Origin: Hahella sp. KA22
GTDB lineage: Bacteria; Pseudomonadota; Gammaproteobacteria; Pseudomonadales; Oleiphilaceae
Assembly (NCBI RefSeq): GCF_004135205.1
Contig: NZ_CP035490.1
Location: 4,817,644-4,881,643, forward strand
Direction: 5' to 3'
DNA: 64,000 nt
Shown in pieces: positions 1 to 9,772 of the stretch. The notes under the pieces are model-generated. The model made no database searches and was not told the origin of the DNA. It saw only the letters and a list, made by a program, of their open reading frames with translations. A program made the translations under genes and the position numbers. The number at the start of each line of letters is the position of its first letter. Position 1 is the first letter of the stretch.

Positions 1-1
1 G

Positions 2-1117
2 AGAATCCATGACCGTATAGCAGGAGTGCCGCCCAGCGAGGCTGTTCTCAACGACATGGCCAGCGATATAACCTCCGGCGACGCCATCGCCGCCGCCTAT
101 ACCGCCATGGAAAACAAAAATTTTTATGACGTAACCCTGAAAAACATGGTTGCGCCCTGGACCAATGAGGCGCAGTCATTGTTTGTTCCCTTGAACGACT
201 ATACCGCCACCGTCGTTGGTATGATTCGGGATGAAGATGTTCTGGGGATAGACTTTCGGGAAGTGCTTTACGGCAATCACCTTTATGTCGGCAAAAGCAG
301 CCTGGGCGCTCCCGCCTATTCTTTAGCGAACAACGCCCATTACGAGTTTCTGGAAACCCAGGGCGTCAGTCTGAAAGACGACCTGGTCCACACCACTCAG
401 TCGCTGCCTGCTGAAGCTACTGCCGGCGTAATGACGACCCGCGCGGCGGCCAAAGCTTTTTTCAGCGGCGGCACCAACCGCGCCATGTTCCGGTTCACCC
501 TGATGAACCACCTGTGTAATGACCTTGAGCAGGTGAAAGATATCACCAGGTCCCCCGACCGTATCCGCCAGGACGTTTCGCGCAGCCCTGGCGGCGACAG
601 CCGAATCTTTCTCAACAACTGCGTGGGCTGCCACAGCGGCATGGACCCAATGGCGCAGGCTTTCGCCTACTATGAGTATGACTACGATATGGACGCCGAC
701 CCCGATGGCGAAAACGGAGCGCTGGTTTACAACACGGCAGGCATGACCGACCCGGATACGGGCACTCGCGTACAAGGCAAGTACCATATCAACTCCACCA
801 CATTCCAATATGGCTACGTCACCCCGGACGATCATTGGGATAACTACTGGCGTGAAGGCCAGAACAGTCTGTTGGGCTGGGATAAAGGCCTGACCGGTTC
901 CGGCCAGGGCGCAAAAAGCATGGGAATGGAGCTTGCTCATTCAGAAGCTTTCGCTCAGTGCCAAGTGAAAAACGTCTTCCGCACAGTTTGCTTGCGGTCG
1001 CCGATCGACAGCGCAGACAGAGATCAAATCAGCGCTATGGTTTCTTCTTTCAAAGCCAGCGGCTACAAGATGAAGCGTGTTTTCGCCGAATCAGCCGCAT
1101 ATTGCATGGGCGAGTGA
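2..1117 (+). CDS. CxxCH-containing exported protein, DUF1588/DUF1585-like, 5' partial
   Basis: The reading frame is open to the left edge, so the true start lies outside the window; a GTG at 26 is only the first in-frame start codon inside it. One c-type heme motif (NNCVGCHSG, near residue 195 counted from the GTG) is followed by a long C-terminal region with paired cysteines and an alpha-helical tail ending at the TGA at 1115. The pattern resembles the cytochrome-like DUF1592/1588/1585 proteins, which are usually encoded beside DUF1501 Tat-exported proteins, as here. The next gene starts 49 bp downstream on the same strand, suggesting one operon. The role is unknown; an electron-transfer or surface-oxidation function is inference only. 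Confidence 0.6.
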   Translation, partial: RIHDRIAGVPPSEAVLNDMASDITSGDAIAAAYTAMENKNFYDVTLKNMVAPWTNEAQSLFVPLNDYTATVVGMIRDEDVLGIDFREVLYGNHLYVGKSSLGAPAYSLANNAHYEFLETQGVSLKDDLVHTTQSLPAEATAGVMTTRAAAKAFFSGGTNRAMFRFTLMNHLCNDLEQVKDITRSPDRIRQDVSRSPGGDSRIFLNNCVGCHSGMDPMAQAFAYYEYDYDMDADPDGENGALVYNTAGMTDPDTGTRVQGKYHINSTTFQYGYVTPDDHWDNYWREGQNSLLGWDKGLTGSGQGAKSMGMELAHSEAFAQCQVKNVFRTVCLRSPIDSADRDQISAMVSSFKASGYKMKRVFAESAAYCMGE

Positions 1118-1166
1118 GGCGGTTTATCCGTCTCGCTAAACAAGAATTCTGAATCGGATTACGACT

Positions 1167-3647
1167 GTGAATACCATGAGCTCATTACAACAGCAGATAA
1201 CAAGAGCGATCGCCGTATTGATCGCCGCTATCAGTATTCTGCTCAGCGGTTGCGGCGGCAATAGCGGAGCCTCCAACGAGAACTTACCCAATACGACGCG
1301 CCCGGGGCAAGGCAGCACTTATACCGGCCCGGCCCCAGCCACTGATGACGTACAACAGTTCAAACTCAGCCTGTGGGACAAGCTCTCCCCGACTAATCGT
1401 TGCGGCGGCTGTCATACTACCGGCGGCCAGTCCCCGATGTTCGTTCACAAGGACGACATCAACATCGCATATTCCGAAGCCAATAGAATCGTCAACCTCA
1501 GCGATCCTTCCCAATCGCGCATGGTTTCAAAAGTGCGCGAAGGACATAACTGCTGGGAAAGCAGCGTCGATTTTTGCGCCAACATCATCACCAAATATAT
1601 CAGCGACTGGGCGGGGGGCGTTTCCGGCGACACCAAGACCATCGACTTGATCGCGCCAGCGGATAAAGAGCCGGGGCAAACCAAGAATTTCCCAAGCGAT
1701 TCCGCGCTTTTCGGCTCCACCGTATACCCACTGCTGACCACTAATTGCGCAGGCTGTCACCGTGAAAGCGCCGCCATTCCACAATCGCCCTACTTTGCCG
1801 GCGCCGATGTGGATTCCGCTTACGCTGCGGCGAAAAGCAAAATGGATCTGGGTACGCCCGCCAATTCACGTTTCGTTGTGCGTCTGAGAGATGAATTCCA
1901 CAACTGCTGGTCCGGCTCCTGCGCCAGCGACGCAGCCAAAATGCTGGAAGCTGTTGAGACTTTTTCCGGCAGCATTGACCCTGACCAGGTCGACCCTGAT
2001 TTGGTCGCCAGTAAGGCGCTCAATCTGACCGATGGTCTGGCTGCGAACAGTGGCGGCCGCTATGAGCAGAATGTCATCGCTTTGTACGAATTCAAAACAG
2101 GCCAAGGCGTCACCGCTTATGACACTAGCGGCATCGAACCCACTTTGAACCTGACCCTGAGCAACGACGTCGAATGGGTCGGCGGCTGGGGCATCAAGCT
2201 AAGTGGTGGGAAAGCGCAAGGGTCCACGACCAACAGCAAAAAACTACATGACCTGATTACGGCGACTGGCGAATACTCCATCGAAGCATGGGTGGCGCCC
2301 GGCAATGTAACCCAGGAAGGCCCAGCGCGGATCGTCAGTTATTCCGCCGGCGTCAACGCACGCAACTTTACCCTGGGACAGGTCCAGTACAGCTACAGCC
2401 TGCTGAATCGCACCAGCGAAACGGATCAAAACGGCGAGCCTGCGCTGGTTACAGACGACGGCGACCAAGACCTGCAGGCGACCCTGCAACATGTCGTGGC
2501 GACCTATAGCCCTGCCAACGGTCGCCGTATCTATGTGAACGGCAAATTCACTGGCGATGAGGATATGACTACCGCTGGCAACCTGAATGACTGGGACGAC
2601 ACCTTCGCCTTTGTACTGGGCAACGAGGCCTCCAACAATCGCCCCTGGGACGGCACGATCCGGATGGTGGCGATTCACAACCGCGCGCTGACGGAAACCC
2701 AGATATCCCAAAACTTTGAAGCTGGCGTCGGACAGAAGTTTTATCTGCTGTTCGGCACATCGCACCTGATCGACGTCCCGCAAAGCTATGTGGTGTTCGA
2801 AGTCAGTCAGTTCGACAGCTACAGCTATCTGTTCAACGCGCCGTTCTTTATCAGTCTTGATCCGAACGCAGAGCCGTCAAGCATTCCCGTCAAAGGCATG
2901 CGCCTCGGCATGAACGGCCGTGAAGTGACTGTCGGTCAAGCCTATAAGAACATGGACATTTCCTTGAACGAAACCAGCTATACCCCGGGAAGCGGACAGG
3001 TCATGTCCGACAGAGGCACTATCATCGCGCTGGAAAAAGGCCCCGAGGAAGATGAATTCTTCCTGACTTTCGAGTTACTAGGGTCTAACAGTCATGTGTA
3101 TCTTGAAGCAGAACCAACGCCGCCTGGCGCTCCCGCCGATGGCGATCCGGTTCCCGAAATCGGCCTGCGTAACTTTGACGAAATCAACGCGACTATGTCC
3201 GCTATTACTGGCGTCAGCGCATCCTACCCTGGCGTCAGGACAACCTTTGAAACAGTAAAACAGCAGTTGCCTACCGTCGAGAACATCAATACGTTCCTGG
3301 CGTCGCATCAAATGGGGGTCACCCAATTGGCGATTCAGTATTGCGACGCCCTGGTGGAGGACAACGCACTGCGTAGCGCCTTCTTCCCTGGCTTCGATTT
3401 CAACGCCAGCGCCTCCAGCGCCTTCTCCGGCGCAGGAAGAGACCTGATCATTGACCCACTGTTGAATAAAGGCATGGGTGTAAACTTGGCGTCACAACCG
3501 GACGGCGCCGATGTGAGAGCCGAATTGAATCAGTTGATCGACAAACTGGTTGCATGCGGCGGCGGATGCTCCGCAGACAGAACCGAAACCATTGTCAAAG
3601 CAAGCTGCGCCGCCGTATTGGGCAGCGCTGCAATGCTGGTGCAATAA
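1167..3647 (+). CDS. lipoprotein with two CxxCH heme motifs and a LamG-like domain
   Basis: The N-terminus is a lipoprotein signal with lipobox LLSGC near residue 29. Two c-type heme motifs follow, CGGCH (about residue 77) and CAGCH (about residue 197), each in a similar block containing an NCW-type segment, so the heme region looks internally duplicated. Residues of about 290-520 form a concanavalin/LamG-3-like beta domain (YEFKTGQG, GEYSIEAWV, ATYSPANGRRIYVNG, AIHNRALT). The C-terminal 200 residues are not recognised. The start is a GTG with a weak Shine-Dalgarno; an ATG nine bases downstream at 1176 is equally possible. The gene sits between a CxxCH protein and a Tat-exported protein, which suggests an envelope-anchored multiprotein redox or binding complex (inference). 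Confidence 0.65.
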   Translation: MNTMSSLQQQITRAIAVLIAAISILLSGCGGNSGASNENLPNTTRPGQGSTYTGPAPATDDVQQFKLSLWDKLSPTNRCGGCHTTGGQSPMFVHKDDINIAYSEANRIVNLSDPSQSRMVSKVREGHNCWESSVDFCANIITKYISDWAGGVSGDTKTIDLIAPADKEPGQTKNFPSDSALFGSTVYPLLTTNCAGCHRESAAIPQSPYFAGADVDSAYAAAKSKMDLGTPANSRFVVRLRDEFHNCWSGSCASDAAKMLEAVETFSGSIDPDQVDPDLVASKALNLTDGLAANSGGRYEQNVIALYEFKTGQGVTAYDTSGIEPTLNLTLSNDVEWVGGWGIKLSGGKAQGSTTNSKKLHDLITATGEYSIEAWVAPGNVTQEGPARIVSYSAGVNARNFTLGQVQYSYSLLNRTSETDQNGEPALVTDDGDQDLQATLQHVVATYSPANGRRIYVNGKFTGDEDMTTAGNLNDWDDTFAFVLGNEASNNRPWDGTIRMVAIHNRALTETQISQNFEAGVGQKFYLLFGTSHLIDVPQSYVVFEVSQFDSYSYLFNAPFFISLDPNAEPSSIPVKGMRLGMNGREVTVGQAYKNMDISLNETSYTPGSGQVMSDRGTIIALEKGPEEDEFFLTFELLGSNSHVYLEAEPTPPGAPADGDPVPEIGLRNFDEINATMSAITGVSASYPGVRTTFETVKQQLPTVENINTFLASHQMGVTQLAIQYCDALVEDNALRSAFFPGFDFNASASSAFSGAGRDLIIDPLLNKGMGVNLASQPDGADVRAELNQLIDKLVACGGGCSADRTETIVKASCAAVLGSAAMLVQ

Positions 3648-3692
3648 AGTTTTACGATCAACGGCAAAAATTTCGATAGAGGTGGTTTTATC

Positions 3693-5282
3693 ATGGCAAG
3701 AAGACGTGGACCTTACGGCCTCGACGAGCCGCTGTTTCACCCGGACCACAAGCGCCCGGTAACGCGTAGGGACTTTATCGCCCAAGGCTTTCTGGCCGGC
3801 GCCGGAACCATGTTCGGCACATCCATACTGGGACTCTTCGCGAATCCAAGAGAAGCGCATGCTGCGCTCTCTTCGGACTTAGAGTCATTGAAGTCCTCCT
3901 GCGGCATCGCCGTACAAGGCGCAGGAAAGATACCTTTCATCTGTTTCGATCTCGCGGGCGGCGCCAACATCTCCGGCTCCAACGTTTTAGTTGGACAACA
4001 AGGCGGTCAGCTGGATTTCCTGAGCACGGCGGGCTATAGCAAACTCGGCCTGCCCGGGGACATGACTCCCGCCATCGGCAGCTCGCCCGGCGTTCCCGGC
4101 GGCTTCGTCAATCAGGAGCTGGGACTGGCGTTTCACTCCGATAGCGCCTTTCTGCGCGGAATTCTGGAGAAAACCCAGGCCGCCACTCGGGGCTCTGTCA
4201 ACGGCGCAGTCATTCCTGCGCGTTCGGACAACGACACCGGCAACAACCCGCATAACCCGATGTACGGGATTTACAACGCCGGTGCGGATGGCTCGTTGGT
4301 GTCTCTGATAGGCTCCAGCAGCTCGGATTCCGGCGGCAATTCCATGGCCCCGGCGATGCTGATGAACCCAAAAGTACGCCCCACCAAGGTCGACCGTCCC
4401 AGCGACGTGACGGGCCTGGTGGACGTAGGCGACTTGGTCGGCTTATTAGACCAGTCGGACGCCGTAGCGGTGATGGAAGCCATTTACCGCATCAGCGACA
4501 AGAAAACCGGCGTTGTCACCACCGATGAGGTCGTAAAAAAACTGGTGGATTGTGGCTACCTGAAGAGCGCGGACTTAGCGGATCGTTTCGGCAACCCCGC
4601 CTCGTTGAACCCTGCGCTTGATACCGACATCGTCGGCCCTTCAGGCATATTTACCCAGGCGGAATTTGATAGCGACGGCGAGTTCAGAAAAACCGCATCG
4701 GTGATGAAAATGGTGCTGAACGGCTATGCCGGCGCCGGCACGATCACCATGGGCGGATTTGACTACCACACCGGCGATCGCGCCACAGGCGAACGGCGTG
4801 ATCTACGCGCCGGGCGCTGCATGGGCGCCTGCCTGGAGTATGCTGCGCGCCTGGGCATGCCACTGATGATGTATGTTTTCAGCGACGGCTCACTGGCCAG
4901 TAACGGACGTATAGATAGCTCTGTAGACGGTCGCGGAAAAGGAGAGTGGACGGGGGATAACTCATCCACCGCCGCCTCTTTCTTCCTGGTCTACAACCCT
5001 AACGGCCGCCCGGCGCTGATGGGCTCTACCACGGAACTACAGGAAAGACATCGCCAGATTGGCCATATGCGCGCCGACGCCTCGGTAGAAACCGCTTCAA
5101 GTCCAGCGGCGAACAACGTCAACCTGTTGGTGAATACTGTTGTGTTGAACTATATGGCGTTGCATGGCGAACAAAGTCAGTTCGCTTCCACCAAAGGATT
5201 TGAACAACACGGCTTGGGCTCCTCTTCCGATCTGGACCGTTTAACAGCGTTTCAACCTATCGTAAGCGGCACCATCGGTTAA
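3693..5282 (+). CDS. Tat-exported DUF1501-like protein
   Basis: The N-terminus carries a twin-arginine signal (VTRRDFIAQGF, then a hydrophobic stretch GAGTMFGTSILGLF and a cleavage-like AHA) at about residues 24-55, so the product should be exported folded. The body (529 residues) has the general look of DUF1501 or sulfatase-like proteins, with FICFDLAGGANISGSN near residue 90 and a GGFDYHTGDR segment near residue 352 matching the GGWDTH-type motif of DUF1501. The start has an AGAGGTGG Shine-Dalgarno. It is the third gene of the co-directional trio and is closed by a strong terminator. Substrate and partner are unknown; the adjacent CxxCH proteins are the likely partners. Confidence 0.6.
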   Translation: MARRRGPYGLDEPLFHPDHKRPVTRRDFIAQGFLAGAGTMFGTSILGLFANPREAHAALSSDLESLKSSCGIAVQGAGKIPFICFDLAGGANISGSNVLVGQQGGQLDFLSTAGYSKLGLPGDMTPAIGSSPGVPGGFVNQELGLAFHSDSAFLRGILEKTQAATRGSVNGAVIPARSDNDTGNNPHNPMYGIYNAGADGSLVSLIGSSSSDSGGNSMAPAMLMNPKVRPTKVDRPSDVTGLVDVGDLVGLLDQSDAVAVMEAIYRISDKKTGVVTTDEVVKKLVDCGYLKSADLADRFGNPASLNPALDTDIVGPSGIFTQAEFDSDGEFRKTASVMKMVLNGYAGAGTITMGGFDYHTGDRATGERRDLRAGRCMGACLEYAARLGMPLMMYVFSDGSLASNGRIDSSVDGRGKGEWTGDNSSTAASFFLVYNPNGRPALMGSTTELQERHRQIGHMRADASVETASSPAANNVNLLVNTVVLNYMALHGEQSQFASTKGFEQHGLGSSSDLDRLTAFQPIVSGTIG

Positions 5283-5313
5283 GTTTACCGTTCACTTGGA
5301 CGACATGTGAAAG

Positions 5314-5335
5314 AGGGCCCATCGGGCCCTTTTTT
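5314..5335 (+). terminator. rho-independent terminator of the CxxCH/DUF1501 operon
   Basis: A perfect 7-bp stem (AGGGCCC / GGGCCCT) with a 3-base loop is followed by a run of T residues, 32 bases after the stop codon of the Tat-exported protein. Confidence 0.85.
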
Positions 5336-5375
5336 ATGGCGGTGGGTCTGATATTTGGCTGTAAATTTTCAACGG

Positions 5376-6368
5376 CTACTCAGCCGTCGGCGGTTGCAGC
5401 TCCGATGAATAATGCATTTTGCGATTGCGATCGATAATAATCGCATCGATGCCCGGTAGCTTTTCAATCAACTCCAAGCCCTTTTCCGCGCCAAGTATAA
5501 AGACGGTCGTGGAAAGCGCATCTGTCGTCGTCGCGTCCGGGCCGATAATGGTCACGCTTTGAGACTCTTCTGCTGACTTTCCAGTTTTAGGCGAAATGAT
5601 GTGATGCACCCTTACGCCGTCGTGCATAAAGAAGCGCTCATAGTCTCCAGACGTGGAAATCGCCGTGTTCTCCAAAGGTATCAGAACGGCGTTCTTGTCC
5701 TCCAGGCGAGGGTCTTTCACGCCAACAATCCAGGGTCGGCCATGTTTATCCCCCATTAGACGACTATCGCCACCGGCGCTCACCAGCGCATATTGAATGC
5801 CCAGCTCAGCCAGCTTTTCGATCGCCTTATCGACAGCATATCCTTTGGCGATGCCGCCCAGGTCAATAGTGACTCTCGGATCTTTGAAATGAATACTGAG
5901 CGACGCCGGGTCCATTTCTATCCAGCGATAATTAATCGCTGGCAGATTTTCCTCTATCTGCTTGGCATCGGGCTCCAGCCCTTCGCGGTAGTTATAGTAC
6001 TTGCCGATGGATGCGAAAGTGATATCAAAAGCCCCTCCGCTCAGTTCAGACACCCGCTGCGCTTTTTCAATCAGATGGAACAGCTCTGGTGTGATCACCA
6101 CTGCGTGTTTAGCAGCAAGCCGATTCACTTTGGATACTTCGCTACTGTCAATGTAAACGCTCATCAGCGCTTCAAGTCGGTCAAACTCCTGATCCACCGC
6201 CGTAAACGCTTTTTCCGCCGCTACAGAACCGCCCTCATCCACCCACACCTCAGCGCGAATTTTTGTCCCCATGCCATTCCAGTCTTTACTGAACCACTCG
6301 GCGGAAGCGGATTGAACAAAGGAAGTAAGCAGCAAGACGCCGCTCATTAGAGCAAATGGTTTCTTCAT
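5376..6368 (-). CDS. apbE: FAD:protein FMN transferase (ApbE family)
   Basis: This 330-residue protein has a Sec signal peptide (about residues 1-23, ending SASA). It matches ApbE: GGIAKGYAVDKA (about 172-183), a SAGGDSR segment, HHIISPKTGKS, and the metal-binding TTTDALSTTVFILG near residues 279-292. ApbE enzymes transfer FMN from FAD to threonine of exported flavoproteins such as Na+-NQR or RnfG subunits in a Mg2+-dependent reaction. No obvious flavinylation target is encoded next to it. The gene is convergent with the preceding operon. The Shine-Dalgarno is weak. Confidence 0.88.
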   Translation of the reverse strand: MKKPFALMSGVLLLTSFVQSASAEWFSKDWNGMGTKIRAEVWVDEGGSVAAEKAFTAVDQEFDRLEALMSVYIDSSEVSKVNRLAAKHAVVITPELFHLIEKAQRVSELSGGAFDITFASIGKYYNYREGLEPDAKQIEENLPAINYRWIEMDPASLSIHFKDPRVTIDLGGIAKGYAVDKAIEKLAELGIQYALVSAGGDSRLMGDKHGRPWIVGVKDPRLEDKNAVLIPLENTAISTSGDYERFFMHDGVRVHHIISPKTGKSAEESQSVTIIGPDATTTDALSTTVFILGAEKGLELIEKLPGIDAIIIDRNRKMHYSSELQPPTAE

Positions 6369-6457
6369 GGATTAACTACCGAAGCGGATTTGACGCAGAG
6401 GTATACCCCAGCCGGCGGGTGATTACAACTTGAAAGTCCTTGGCGATCACAGACATA

Positions 6458-6601
6458 TTAACATGGCAATGATATTGGCATGTTAATAACTAGGCGCATG
6501 GACGCGCCTGCGCGGCGACAAGCCGCGGGAGACAGGGCCTGACCTGTGCAGGCCCTGTCGTTGCAGACAAATAGAAGGAAGCTATTTGTCTGCCGGATTA
6601 A
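6458..6601. repeat. 144-bp multi-hairpin insertion element, copy 1
   Basis: The element begins TTAACATGG and ends GATTAA, and is flanked by TA on both sides (6456-6457 and 6602-6603), compatible with a TA target duplication. It folds into five consecutive hairpins: TTAACATG/CATGTTAA with an inner CAAT/ATTG stem; AGGCGC/GCGCCT; CGCGGC/GCCGCG; GACAGGGCCTG/CAGGCCCTGTC; and GCAGACAAATAG/CTATTTGTCTGC. It encodes no protein. Copy 3 (31694-31837) has the same length and differs at seven positions by eye, all outside the stems. This copy lies just past the stop codon of the chemoreceptor gene. Confidence 0.85.
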
Positions 6602-6651
6602 TAGTCTAGAGACGCCATTGCAAATGGCCTCTCCGGTTAAAGACATGAAGT

Positions 6652-8712
6652 TTATATGCGGAACTTGCGAACCAATTGCGTCAGTTGCTCGCTCAGGTTG
6701 CTTAAACGCTCGCTATTTTCCGCACTACGATGGGCTTCCTTGTCGGTTTCCAGACTTATCTCGTCCACCAGGCGGATGCGGTCATTCACTCCATGGGCCA
6801 GCTGCATTTGAGCCGTCGCTGCGGTGCTTATTTCGCTGTTCATGTTGCGCACTCTTTCAATAGCCTGCGCCATTTCGTCCAGGTGCGCGCCGGTGGCTCG
6901 CGCCTCTTCCACTGTGGCGTTGCCTTTCACCTGACTTTGATTCATAAAGCTGGTGGCTTTTTTCGAACCTTCCTGCAGCTTTTCCGTCATCGCCTGGATA
7001 TCTGCGGTGCTGTCCTGAGTTCGCGAGGCGAGAGAGCGCACTTCGTCCGCCACCACGGCGAAGCCTCTCCCCTGTTCTCCCGCCCTTGCGGCTTCAATAG
7101 CGGCGTTGAGCGCCAGCAGATTGGTCTGCTCCGCGATAGAACGAATCACGCTGACAACAGAGTCGATTTGCTCAATTTCAGAGCCCAATTCCTTGATAAT
7201 CTCCGCCCCCTGGCTGATATCGGTCGCCAGTCCTTCGATGGATTCAATAGAGTCTTCCACCAGATTCTTGGTTTTCTCGCCGATTTGATTGGCCTGCTCC
7301 GCGAGTTGAATAGAGTCTTCCGAAAACTTCGAAACGGTATCCACCGACTGCGACAAGGACTCCATATCATCGCGCAACAATACTGATTCATTACGCTGAC
7401 GTTGACTGACGTCCGAGGTGTTATGCGCGCATTTATCCAGTTCGCTGATGTTGTCCTTCATGCTTTCGCTAGCGGATTGAATACTGACAATGACATCCTG
7501 AATCTTGCAGATAAATGCATTGAAGTAAGACGCCAGCACTGCAATCTCTCCCTTGCTGCCGACTTCCACACGTTGCGTCAGGTCGCCTTCCCCTTCTGCA
7601 ATATCCATCACGCGCCGCGTAATGGATTTGATAGGCTTGATCACTACGTTAAGAATAATGATCGACACCAATATAAAAGAGATCAGGGAGCCGATAGCGC
7701 CGAAACCGATCGCTCTATTCACCCCATCCACAACCTGATTAGTCTCCTCGCTGGATTGGGCGACCAGATCCCCAGTGATCTGATTAATCCGGGTAATCGC
7801 CGCATTCATATCAGCGATGATTGCATCGCTATCATTGGCGAGCCTGATGGCCTGATCCCGATTATTGAGGCGCAGCAGATAGGCGTTAAAGATGTCGCTA
7901 TCTTCCTGCAGCTTTTTGATCCAGCCGTTATATTCGCGATAAATGTCTTCGATATCCGCCAGCGTCGCTTCGTCCTCCACCATGCGTTTGAGAGTTTCTA
8001 ACGTCGCCACGCCCTCTTTGACGCCATCATCGAATTCCACCTGCAGCTTCTTCATTGCACTGCGGTCTTTTTCTGAGGTGTAACGCGTCACCGCTATCTG
8101 CAGGCTCAAAATTGTTTGCTTTAAATTCTGCGCTTCGATCACCACTGGATAATCGCTTTCAAACATGTTGATAAGGGAAATCATATCCGCCAGCATTTTG
8201 GAGATCTTATCCCCTTCCGCCCTGAACGCAGCAAGAGCGGCGATATTGCGCAGCTCCAGCTCAATAGCGTCGGTCTGACTCTTGACGATGCTGTCCACCA
8301 ACCTGTCCAATTCGTTGCGATGATCTATCAACAGATCCACTTGTTCCCGTGTGCTCGGCGACAATTCCGCTAATAAAGAAGCGTTTTCCATAAACCCAGG
8401 GGTAAGCGCTTTGATCACCTCATGTTTGGCGCGGATCTCGTTCGCTTGGTTGACCGACAGAATATTATTCACACCCTTGGTGGTGATCAGATAGTTAACC
8501 GCCAGCTCATCAGCCAAGTCGCCGGAACGATTAACGTTTTCTATGAGGTGCGTAAACCGATCCCGCACCGACGACATGCCGCTCCAAGTAAAAGAGAAAG
8601 CGCCTGAAATAATCACTGCAGTGATTAGCAGTAACGCCGCGACGCGGAAGCCTATGCTATTGAAACGAAAGAAGAAGAAACGGGAAATAGCGCCAATCGC
8701 CATAACTGCCAC
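6652..8712 (-). CDS. methyl-accepting chemotaxis protein
   Basis: This 686-residue transmembrane chemoreceptor has a first membrane helix at about residues 17-38, a long helical periplasmic sensor (about 40-335) lacking a recognisable Cache or PAS fold, a second membrane helix (about 338-360), a HAMP segment containing [20 protein letters not shown], and a cytoplasmic signalling domain. The hairpin tip is the conserved [20 protein letters not shown] followed by [15 protein letters not shown]. The helical sensor could be of the four-helix or helical-bimodular kind (inference). It would signal to CheA/CheW, which are not in the window. It is monocistronic and flanked by two direct copies of the hairpin repeat. 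Confidence 0.92.
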   Translation of the reverse strand: MAVMAIGAISRFFFFRFNSIGFRVAALLLITAVIISGAFSFTWSGMSSVRDRFTHLIENVNRSGDLADELAVNYLITTKGVNNILSVNQANEIRAKHEVIKALTPGFMENASLLAELSPSTREQVDLLIDHRNELDRLVDSIVKSQTDAIELELRNIAALAAFRAEGDKISKMLADMISLINMFESDYPVVIEAQNLKQTILSLQIAVTRYTSEKDRSAMKKLQVEFDDGVKEGVATLETLKRMVEDEATLADIEDIYREYNGWIKKLQEDSDIFNAYLLRLNNRDQAIRLANDSDAIIADMNAAITRINQITGDLVAQSSEETNQVVDGVNRAIGFGAIGSLISFILVSIIILNVVIKPIKSITRRVMDIAEGEGDLTQRVEVGSKGEIAVLASYFNAFICKIQDVIVSIQSASESMKDNISELDKCAHNTSDVSQRQRNESVLLRDDMESLSQSVDTVSKFSEDSIQLAEQANQIGEKTKNLVEDSIESIEGLATDISQGAEIIKELGSEIEQIDSVVSVIRSIAEQTNLLALNAAIEAARAGEQGRGFAVVADEVRSLASRTQDSTADIQAMTEKLQEGSKKATSFMNQSQVKGNATVEEARATGAHLDEMAQAIERVRNMNSEISTAATAQMQLAHGVNDRIRLVDEISLETDKEAHRSAENSERLSNLSEQLTQLVRKFRI

Positions 8713-8792
8713 CTACTAACGCCTGTCGAGCCCTTTAAAAGCATAGATCACAGGTCAAATATCAACCATTTTTAACCTGTAACAGAGTCTTA

Positions 8793-8865
8793 TTAACATG
8801 GCAATGATATTGGCATGTTAATCACCAGGCGCATGGACGCGCTGCGCGGCGACAAGCCGCGGGAG
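8793..8865. repeat. multi-hairpin element, truncated copy 2
   Basis: The first three hairpins of the 144-bp element are present: TTAACATG/CATGTTAA, a second stem missing one C, and the intact CGCGGC/GCCGCG. A TA precedes the left end. After the third hairpin the sequence diverges, and the last two hairpins are missing. It lies upstream of the chemoreceptor start in the same orientation as copy 1. Confidence 0.75.
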
Positions 8866-8937
8866 GGCGGGGAACTCTGGGCAGGTTAAGGGAATTAACA
8901 GGAAAAAATCTGCTGACTTTAAATTCGGACAGGCAAT

Positions 8938-8964
8938 AAAAAAGCGCCTCAATTGAGACGCCTT
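8938..8964 (-). terminator. terminator of the small membrane protein gene
   Basis: Read on the minus strand, an imperfect hairpin (AAGGCGTCTCAA / TTGAGGCGCTT) runs into six T residues about 35 bases beyond the stop codon of the gene at 8998-9408. Confidence 0.7.
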
Positions 8965-8997
8965 GCATGAGATATGACGAGATTTGTTTGTGGAGGA

Positions 8998-9408
8998 TCA
9001 ATCCCCGCCCAAATTACGCAGAGAGCGCAGGAACAAACCTAAACCGCCTACCGCCAGAACCAATATCACAATCAGTTCAAAAGCGGTCATGGAGCGCATA
9101 CTGAAATGGATGGAGGAAATAACGCCAAACACCAGCGCCGTCAGCGAACCAATCGTCAGTATCCAGCCAAGAATGTTCTTCGCGCTGAAAAAGATCAGGC
9201 CTACGCCGAACATGAAAGGAATCATCACCATGCCGGAAGTAATGCCCCAGTGGCCGCCAAATGCATTGAAGCCGTACAAACGCATGCCCATGCCGAAACT
9301 TGATGAGACGACGATAGAGTTGAACAACATGTACAACCCGCCGCACAGCATAATTAATCCGATAAAAAACTGCCCCACTCCACCGGAGGTTCCGCCAGCG
9401 CCTTTCAT
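8998..9408 (-). CDS. small integral membrane protein, unknown function
   Basis: This 136-residue protein has four hydrophobic segments (about 13-35, 55-75, 78-98, 108-128) after a short glycine-rich cytoplasmic start. It ends in a short basic tail (RSLRNLGGD). I do not recognise a family. It stands alone with its own terminator between the chemoreceptor and the RTX gene. The hydrophobic pattern and the well-placed start support a real gene rather than a shadow of the antisense frame. Confidence 0.7.
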   Translation of the reverse strand: MKGAGGTSGGVGQFFIGLIMLCGGLYMLFNSIVVSSSFGMGMRLYGFNAFGGHWGITSGMVMIPFMFGVGLIFFSAKNILGWILTIGSLTALVFGVISSIHFSMRSMTAFELIVILVLAVGGLGLFLRSLRNLGGD

Positions 9409-9684
9409 TGTTCACCTACTCCTGCATCGTCATTGAATATCGCGCCGAACGGCGCAAAAAACCTGGGCAACTATACAATAAGCGTAGCACTTAGGCATCA
9501 TTCATAGCCTCAAAAACACCGTCTCCGCACAGTTTTCGATAAAACGGCGTTGCACTTACCGTCTCCAGGGCATCGCGTTACCAGCACAGTCAGGAAGTTA
9601 AGTGGCGGCTGCGTCACTCTGCAAAGACAACTCATACATAGGGGAGAGTTTAGATGATCAGGATACAGGCGGCGCATACACAAA

Positions 9685-9708
9685 CCGCGGCGTTGCGCCG
9701 CGGTTTTT
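9685..9708 (+). terminator. strong GC-rich hairpin with T-run
   Basis: A perfect 8-bp stem (CCGCGGCG / CGCCGCGG) with a TTG loop is followed by TTTTT on the plus strand. No plus-strand gene precedes it; on the minus strand the stem is followed only by TTTG, so it may act in both directions at the end of the RTX gene. The rest of 9409-9772 shows no gene I can support. Confidence 0.6.
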
Positions 9709-9736
9709 CCTAAAAAGTCTGCGATTCCAGACAGTC

Positions 9737-9766
9737 GGGGCGACTTCAGCCGCCCCTTCGGTTTTT
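9737..9766. terminator. hairpin just beyond the RTX stop codon
   Basis: The stem GGGGCG / CGCCCC with an 8-base loop lies within 40 bases of the RTX stop. The T-run is on the plus-strand side, so it is probably part of a bidirectional or paired termination zone with the hairpin at 9685. Confidence 0.5.
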
Positions 9767-9772
9767 AAGCGA

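Noticed and set aside
6458-6601. Hairpin element considered as an integron attC site
   Set aside because: No GTTRRRY core, five hairpins instead of one, and TA flanks at a site inside a gene argue against it.
8984-9436. Plus-strand frame opposite the small membrane protein
   Set aside because: The minus-strand frame has clear membrane helices, a good start and its own terminator; this one is its shadow.
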